In this document: positions 59,480 through 64,000 of the stretch, piece after piece
Layout: the number at the start of each line of letters is the position of its first letter
Numbering within the stretch: the first letter of the stretch is position 1
NCBI RefSeq assembly: GCF_003952525.1
Contig: NZ_CP034451.1
Coordinates: forward strand, 124,001-188,000
Reading direction: 5' to 3'
Origin: Mesorhizobium sp. M3A.F.Ca.ET.080.04.2.1
Lineage (GTDB): Bacteria; Pseudomonadota; Alphaproteobacteria; Rhizobiales; Rhizobiaceae
DNA length: 64,000 bases
Translations under genes and position numbers: made by a program
Notes under the pieces: model-generated
The model's database searches: none
The model's input: the letters and a program-made list of their open reading frames with translations, nothing else
Told to the model about the DNA's origin: nothing

Positions 59480-60265
59480 GTGCACGAAGCGCGGTTTCGA
59501 AACAGCCTTTTCCGCCCGGAGAACGATGTGAGCTTCTCTAACGGGATCACACTTACAAGCGAAGCAGTTTCGGTAAGCTTCGAGGGTCTTCGAGCCCTTT
59601 CCGACGTAACGCTGTCCATCGCCAAGGGAGAGATCATAGGCCTTATCGGCCCCAATGGCGCCGGCAAGACGACACTGGTCAACTGCCTCACCGGCTTCCA
59701 AAAGCCCTCGGCAGGCCGGGTTACGCTCGGCGGTCGCGATACCACCAAGTGGAAGACAGCAACGTTTCGCCAGGCAGGTGTCGCGCGCACCTTCCAAGGC
59801 GGACGGCTTTTCCGCGAAATGACGGTGCAGCAGAACGTCGAGGTGACTGCCGTTGCCCTGGGCCTGTCGCGCCGCGCGGCCGCCCACGAGGCTGCGTTGC
59901 TTTTAGACTGGATGGGTATCGGGCACATGCGCGGACAACTCGCAAGCACACTGCCTTACACCGACGAACGCAGGGTCGCCATTGCTCGAGGGCTCATTCG
60001 TTCGCCTGATTTCCTGCTGCTGGACGAACCGGCTGCGGGCATGTCGGATCATGAGTGTGAAGAACTCATGTCGCTGGTACGTTCGATTCCCAAGGATCAT
60101 GGGTGCGGCGTTCTGTTGATCGAGCACAATGTCGCCGTGGTGCTCGGCCTTTGCGCTCGTATCCACGTCCTCGATGGAGGTCGCACGCTTGCGGAAGGCA
60201 CGCCCGCTGACGTTCGAGCCAACAAATCCGTGATCAGCGCCTATCTCGGCGCGGAGGCGGAATGA
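59480..60265 (+). CDS. Liv-type ABC ATPase, LivG-like, with altered signature motif
   Basis: 261 residues from GTG 59480 (AGGAGG 12 bases upstream); GTG 59528 is possible. Walker A LIGPNGAGKTTLVNCLTG and Walker B FLLLDEPAAGMSD are intact, and EHNVAVVLGLC holds the switch His. The usual LSxGQ signature is replaced by LPYTDERRVAIARGL: there is no Gly in the loop that normally contacts ATP. LivG relatives vary here, but TD in this place is unusual. The operon position and the LivF partner show it is the first ATPase of the importer. Confidence 0.9.
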   Translation: MHEARFRNSLFRPENDVSFSNGITLTSEAVSVSFEGLRALSDVTLSIAKGEIIGLIGPNGAGKTTLVNCLTGFQKPSAGRVTLGGRDTTKWKTATFRQAGVARTFQGGRLFREMTVQQNVEVTAVALGLSRRAAAHEAALLLDWMGIGHMRGQLASTLPYTDERRVAIARGLIRSPDFLLLDEPAAGMSDHECEELMSLVRSIPKDHGCGVLLIEHNVAVVLGLCARIHVLDGGRTLAEGTPADVRANKSVISAYLGAEAE

Positions 60266-61020
60266 TGAGTTCCGACCACATCCTGCGTGTCACGGATCTG
60301 CGCATTGCATACGGCCGTGTTCAGGTCCTGCACGGCGTGTCCTTGGATGTACCTTCCGGCGCGCTCCTGGCAATCGTCGGGCCAAACGGTGCCGGCAAAT
60401 CCTCGACGCTTTCGGCGATCGCAGGCGGTGTTTCAGGCACCGGCGACGTGCGTTTCGATGGTCAGCCGATCCTGGGTCTCAAACCCGAAGCGATCGCACG
60501 CTCAGGGCTTAGCTTCGTGCCCGAAGGTCGCCACGTTTTTGGCAGCCTGAGCGTGGAGGAAAACCTCAGAATCGGGACTTTCATGCGTGGCGACCGCCAG
60601 CGAGCGGAACGCGATCTGCAGCTTGTGCTGAACTATTTTCCGAAGCTCAAAGAGCGCATTCGTCAGGCTGGGGGAAAGCTCTCCGGTGGCGAGCAACAGA
60701 TGCTGGTGATCGGGCGTGCGCTCATGACCCGACCCAAACTCATACTCATAGACGAACCGAGCCTTGGCCTGGCTCCTCGCATTGTCGAGGAGGTTTACGC
60801 CATCCTGCATCGATTGCGATCGCAAGAAGGCGTCAGCATCCTGGTGAACGAGCAGAGCTCGCGCCGCGTGATGAACTTTGTCGATGAAATCATCGTGCTG
60901 CGCGACGGTCGGGTGCAACTGAAGGGCCGTCCCTCCGATTTGGCGAAGAGCCATGCCTTGCACGACGCCTATTTCGGCACGGGAACGTTTGATCGCGACT
61001 CCGGGGAGGCGGTACACTGA
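60262..61020 (+). CDS. Liv-type ABC ATPase, LivF-like
   Basis: 252 residues, overlapping the previous gene. Walker A IVGPNGAGKSSTLSAIAG, signature KLSGGEQQMLVIGRALMTRP, Walker B LILIDEPSLGLAP are intact; the region after Walker B (SILVNEQSSRRVM) has Asn-Glu-Gln where His is usual in the switch loop of LivF relatives (VEQN). The LivF-type short form without extra C-terminal domain. It forms the second ATPase of the importer. Confidence 0.93.
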   Translation: MMSSDHILRVTDLRIAYGRVQVLHGVSLDVPSGALLAIVGPNGAGKSSTLSAIAGGVSGTGDVRFDGQPILGLKPEAIARSGLSFVPEGRHVFGSLSVEENLRIGTFMRGDRQRAERDLQLVLNYFPKLKERIRQAGGKLSGGEQQMLVIGRALMTRPKLILIDEPSLGLAPRIVEEVYAILHRLRSQEGVSILVNEQSSRRVMNFVDEIIVLRDGRVQLKGRPSDLAKSHALHDAYFGTGTFDRDSGEAVH

Positions 61021-61931
61021 CATACTTTGTCCAGACGTTCATCGATGCGCTAAGCCTCGGAAGCCTCTATGCGCTTGCCGCCTTGGGGATTGGGCTGCTG
61101 TTCGGCATCATGCGACTGATCAACTTTGCGCATGGCGAGTTCGTGACGATGTCGGCCTATGCGCTCATTGTTCCTTCGGCTGACGTCACCGCCAAGCTGT
61201 TGATCGGTGGCTGGAGCTGGCCTCTGTTGATCTTCGCGATCCTGGCGTTTGGCATGGCAATCGCGCTCCTTTCGAACTTGTTGGTGTTTCGGCGCTTGCG
61301 CAGTGCCGCACCGCAGAACCTGATGGTCGTGTCCTTCGCGCTTGGCTACATCATCCAGAATCTGCTGATGATGGTCTATGGCGCGCGCCCGAAGGCCATT
61401 GGCCTGTGGTCGTCCCTGACACAAGCCACCGAGCTCGGCGGGATCAGGATTCCGCTCCTTCAACCGGTGACGATCGGCGTAACGTTGCTGCTTTTGCTTG
61501 CGATCCTGCTGTTCATGCGCAAAACGTCTTTCGGCATCCAGATGCGTGCGGCGGCTGAGGATTTTCGGATGGCCCGCTATTTGGGGGTACGCGCCGACTT
61601 CGTCATTGCCTTGTCCTTTGCATTGAGCGGCCTTCTCGCGGGCGTTGTCGCCTTGCTCTACGTCGTGCAGACCGGTCTGCTTGCGCCGACCATGGGCGTC
61701 AACATCGTGACGTTCGCCTTTATCGCGACCGTCATAGGCGGAATGGGCAGCTTGCCCGGGGCGGTGCTCGGCGGCCTCCTCGTCGGGATCGCCACTTCCT
61801 TGCTGCAGGCTTATTTGCCCGACAGCATCCGGGCGTTCCGCGACGCATTTGTTTTCCTGTTCGTCATCCTGCTGCTGCTGGTTCGCCCTTCGGGGATCAT
61901 CCGACTGAAGCAGTTCGAAGAAAGGGTCTGA
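61017..61931 (+). CDS. Liv-type permease, LivH-like, with an apparent CTG start
   Basis: About 304 residues. The family N-terminus (TYFVQTFIDALSLGSLYALA, first membrane segment) is coded from 61020, but no ATG, GTG or TTG exists in frame between a stop at 60990 and TTG 61083. CTG 61017, overlapping the livF stop and preceded by GGGGAGG (61003-61009), is the best start. Eight or so membrane segments follow, with the LivH signature MRLINFAHGEFVTMSAYA and the ATPase loop region MRAAAEDFRMARYLGVRADF. It ends with LVRPSGIIRL. Starting at TTG 61083 would lose the first segment. Confidence 0.85.
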   Translation: MTYFVQTFIDALSLGSLYALAALGIGLLFGIMRLINFAHGEFVTMSAYALIVPSADVTAKLLIGGWSWPLLIFAILAFGMAIALLSNLLVFRRLRSAAPQNLMVVSFALGYIIQNLLMMVYGARPKAIGLWSSLTQATELGGIRIPLLQPVTIGVTLLLLLAILLFMRKTSFGIQMRAAAEDFRMARYLGVRADFVIALSFALSGLLAGVVALLYVVQTGLLAPTMGVNIVTFAFIATVIGGMGSLPGAVLGGLLVGIATSLLQAYLPDSIRAFRDAFVFLFVILLLLVRPSGIIRLKQFEERV

Positions 61932-61932
61932 G

Positions 61933-62995
61933 ATGCAAGCTCGAGGCCAGGTCTTAACGTCAATCGCGTCCGAAGGAGCACGCCCAGTCTGGACTCAGGC
62001 GCAGACGCCGATAGTGCTTGTAATACTGCTCGGACTGATCGCGTTGGTCAGCAGCCACTTTGGCGGTTCGGCACAGACAGTAACCGAGATGATGATCCGC
62101 GTGGTCCTTGTTGTCGGTCTCTATGTCTTCGTCGGCAACTCGGGAATCTTGTCGTTCGGCCACATCAGCTTCATGTCGATCGGCGCCTACGCCTTCGTGT
62201 GGCTGAGCTGCTGCACGTTGCCAATGCTAAAGCCGATGAACCTGCGGGGTCTGCCGATCTTCCTGCAACACATAGCGTTGCCCTCCTATCGGTCTGCTTG
62301 GAGCAGCCGCCCTGGCTGGCATCGTGGCAATCGTGGTTGGGGCCATTTTGATGCGGTTGTCGGGAACCGCCGCGTCCATCGCTACCTTCGCGTTCCTGGC
62401 TGGGCAATATGCGTTCTACATGAATTGGAGTGGCGTAACAGGCGGGACAGCGCTTCTGGCGAACTTGCCCGTATTTGTCGGTCCGTCAGTCGGCACCGGT
62501 CTGGCGGCGTTGGCCATATTGATTGCCTGGCTTCATCAGGAGTCCCGATACGGATTCATGCTTCGGGCGGCACGCGACGATCAAACCGCGGCCAAGGGGT
62601 CTGGCGTCAACGTCTGGTTTGTTCGAACAGTCGCATTCAGCCTCAGCGGCCTGATTGTCGGCATTGGCGGCGCGATGCATGCCGGCTTCCTCGGCATCGT
62701 GACGGTCGATGCCTTTTACTTGCCACTTACCTTCCTGACCTTGGCGATGCTGATCGTTGGTGGTTCAGGAAGCCTATCGGGTGCGGTCATCGGCGTTATG
62801 GCCCTCACTGCGGTGACCGAAATATTGAGGCGTCTCGAAGCCGGAATCCCGGTCGGCGGAACCATATTGAGTCTTCCTGCCGGCTTGCAGGAAGTAGGTC
62901 TCGGCTTGGTGATGATCCTGGTCATGATGTTTCGCCCCGCCGGAATCATGGGTGGTCGCGAACTTATATTTGGCTCGATCTGGCCGCGGCGTTGA
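61933..62995 (+). pseudogene. Liv-type permease, LivM-like, frameshifted
   Basis: The first ~117 residues from ATG 61933 read as LivM (MIRVVLVVGLYVFVGNSGIL, FGHISFMSIGAYAF). At 62281-62283, in CCC, the frame breaks; an extra C, or two missing bases, would join ALP to PIGLLGAAALAGIVAIVVGA in the next frame. That frame continues with RLSGTAASIATFAFLAGQYA, FMLRAARDDQTAAKGSGVNV and stops at 62995. Without repair the product lacks its second half and the importer would have only one intact permease, LivH. The alternative is a sequencing or assembly slip. Confidence 0.85.
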
Positions 62996-63149
62996 GCGCC
63001 TTGCTGCTGCCTTTGGGTAGCGAACGCTCCGCCCGCTGTGGCATCTGGCCTGGATTTTCCGGGCATGTCGGCTCCCTCGCGAGTTTGCCCGGGCAGTCAG
63101 CTTGACCGACATGTTTTGCTGCCCGAAATCCTTGGCATACAAACAATTT

Positions 63150-63194
63150 TTGGCAAAAAAGAGCGGTTTGCCGTATATAGTGACGAGCATTGAC
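63150..63194 (+). promoter_or_regulatory. tetR promoter with candidate autoregulatory operator
   Basis: TTGGCA (63150-63155) and TATATA (63174-63179), 18 bases apart, are followed by TGACGAGCATTGAC (63181-63194). The layout mirrors the promoter at 54221-54264. The rest of 62996-63241 holds no gene. Confidence 0.6.
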
Positions 63195-63241
63195 GACATA
63201 GATTGAGTATGACGCAGAGCGAAGGTGAAAGAGGAAGGCCA

Positions 63242-63886
63242 ATGGCCGACACTGAAGCGACCATTGAGCTGAAATCCAACCAGCCCACGCGCGGGGTCCC
63301 GCGCTCGACTACTCGCGACAGGCTGATTGAAGCCGCGGTCGAACTCTTCGGTGCCAACGGCTTCAACGAGACTTCCATGCGCGACCTTGCCACAGAAGTG
63401 GGCATCAAGGCGCCGGCGCTGTACAATCATTTCCGCTCGAAAGAAGAGATCTTCATCGAGGCCATCACGGTCACGCTTGGAGACTTCCACTCTGAGGTCA
63501 CCAAACGCGACGATCCCAATTTGTCAGGCCTCGAGCGTCTTGAGAACATCGTATCGCGACATGTGATCTACCAGATTGATCACGCCCGCACCGCGAAAGC
63601 CAATGATCGGCTGATTGAATCGTCTGCGATGGACCGCCTCAATCACGAGCAGCGCGAGGCGATCAGGTCAATGCTGCGCAAATACCTCGACACAATGACA
63701 GACATCTGCACCCAAGTCGTCCGCGATGCCGGTCGCGAGCCTAAGGATGTCCGCTTGGTCGCGCTTGCGATTGGATCGATGTGCGACAAGGTGCTTTCAT
63801 GGTACCGTCCCAATGGCCGATACCCGAAACAAAAGATTGCCGCGCATTTTTCCAAACTGGCTCGCAGCATGCTCGAAGCCGAATAG
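63242..63886 (+). CDS. TetR-family regulator
   Basis: 214 residues from ATG 63242, which has GAGGAAGG just upstream; two further in-frame starts (63203, 63209) lie without such a site. The HTH is typical: RDRLIEAAVELFGANGFNET, MRDLATEVGIKAPALYNHFR (recognition helix) and SKEEIFIEAI. The C-terminal ligand domain (~85-210) is helical and resembles regulators of acyl-CoA or amide metabolism, without a specific match. It ends the Liv/Hyu region and probably represses it and itself through the shared motif. Confidence 0.93.
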   Translation: MADTEATIELKSNQPTRGVPRSTTRDRLIEAAVELFGANGFNETSMRDLATEVGIKAPALYNHFRSKEEIFIEAITVTLGDFHSEVTKRDDPNLSGLERLENIVSRHVIYQIDHARTAKANDRLIESSAMDRLNHEQREAIRSMLRKYLDTMTDICTQVVRDAGREPKDVRLVALAIGSMCDKVLSWYRPNGRYPKQKIAAHFSKLARSMLEAE

Positions 63887-64000
63887 CTTTAACCGGATGG
63901 TCGGGACCAAGCTTCGAAGGCTCTCAAGCGAGCAGGTCCCTGATCCGCATTTTGTCGCCAGCCTGGCCATTTTCAAGGGATGACAGGGTCAGGCCGCCGC

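Overview
The window looks like accessory DNA from a Mesorhizobium-type alphaproteobacterium. The base composition is GC-rich. A P-type (Trb) conjugation cluster at the left edge lies in the same 64 kb as an AHL quorum-sensing locus and a long block of cofactor genes (nadABC, panD, bioBFDAZ, thiCOSGE and thiD). That combination is known from symbiosis islands of the ICEMlSym type (M. loti R7A and relatives), so I read the window as an interior part of an integrative conjugative element. I see no nod, nif or integrase gene, no tRNA attachment site and no rRNA, so the assignment rests on synteny only.

Layout. 1-4966: trbJ (3' part), trbK, trbL, trbF, trbG, trbH, trbI. 5102-6877: a double cold-shock protein and a nucleotidyltransferase-HEPN protein. 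6896-24653: a metabolic island of 15 genes in three blocks. The minus-strand block (12596 to 6896) is a spermidine/putrescine-type ABC importer plus an MlrC-like metallohydrolase. The plus-strand block (12821-18989) is a GntR regulator, class III aminotransferase, ThDP enzyme, short-chain dehydrogenase and amidohydrolase. The second minus-strand block (24653 to 18996) is an alpha-oxoamine synthase, a second class III aminotransferase, an EamA exporter, a GNAT acetyltransferase and a second amidohydrolase. 24967-28274: a degenerate response regulator, a small hypothetical, a truncated LuxR, a LuxI and a complete LuxR. 28482-29382: a PIN-domain toxin-antitoxin pair with an operator. 29402-29590: a transposase remnant. 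29955-47406: the vitamin block, with a NadQ-like Nudix regulator and a TPP riboswitch; gabD is embedded on the other strand. 47648-53723: a LacI-controlled importer (PotD/PotB-PotC fusion/PotA type) and a dehydrogenase. 54282-63886: a Liv-type importer with hydantoinase/oxoprolinase-like HyuAB and a TetR regulator.

How the parts fit. Three of the four transport/catabolism loci carry visible operator-like repeats next to their local regulator. A 19-base motif flanks gntR on both sides. A 14-bp perfect palindrome sits in front of the LacI-controlled binding-protein gene. A matching -10/operator block precedes both the Liv-type binding-protein gene and tetR. The most interesting candidate for an undescribed system is the 6.9-24.7 kb island. 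One arm looks biosynthetic and exporting, the other importing and catabolic, and each arm carries one copy of two paralogous enzyme pairs. This would be the logic of a rhizopine-like make-and-take system; the chemistry is not known.

Three genes (bioA, thiD and the second Liv-type permease gene) are each interrupted by a single-base-scale frameshift, with the remainder of the protein readable in the next frame. These are either real decay of genes that may be redundant or assembly errors; the sequence alone cannot decide.
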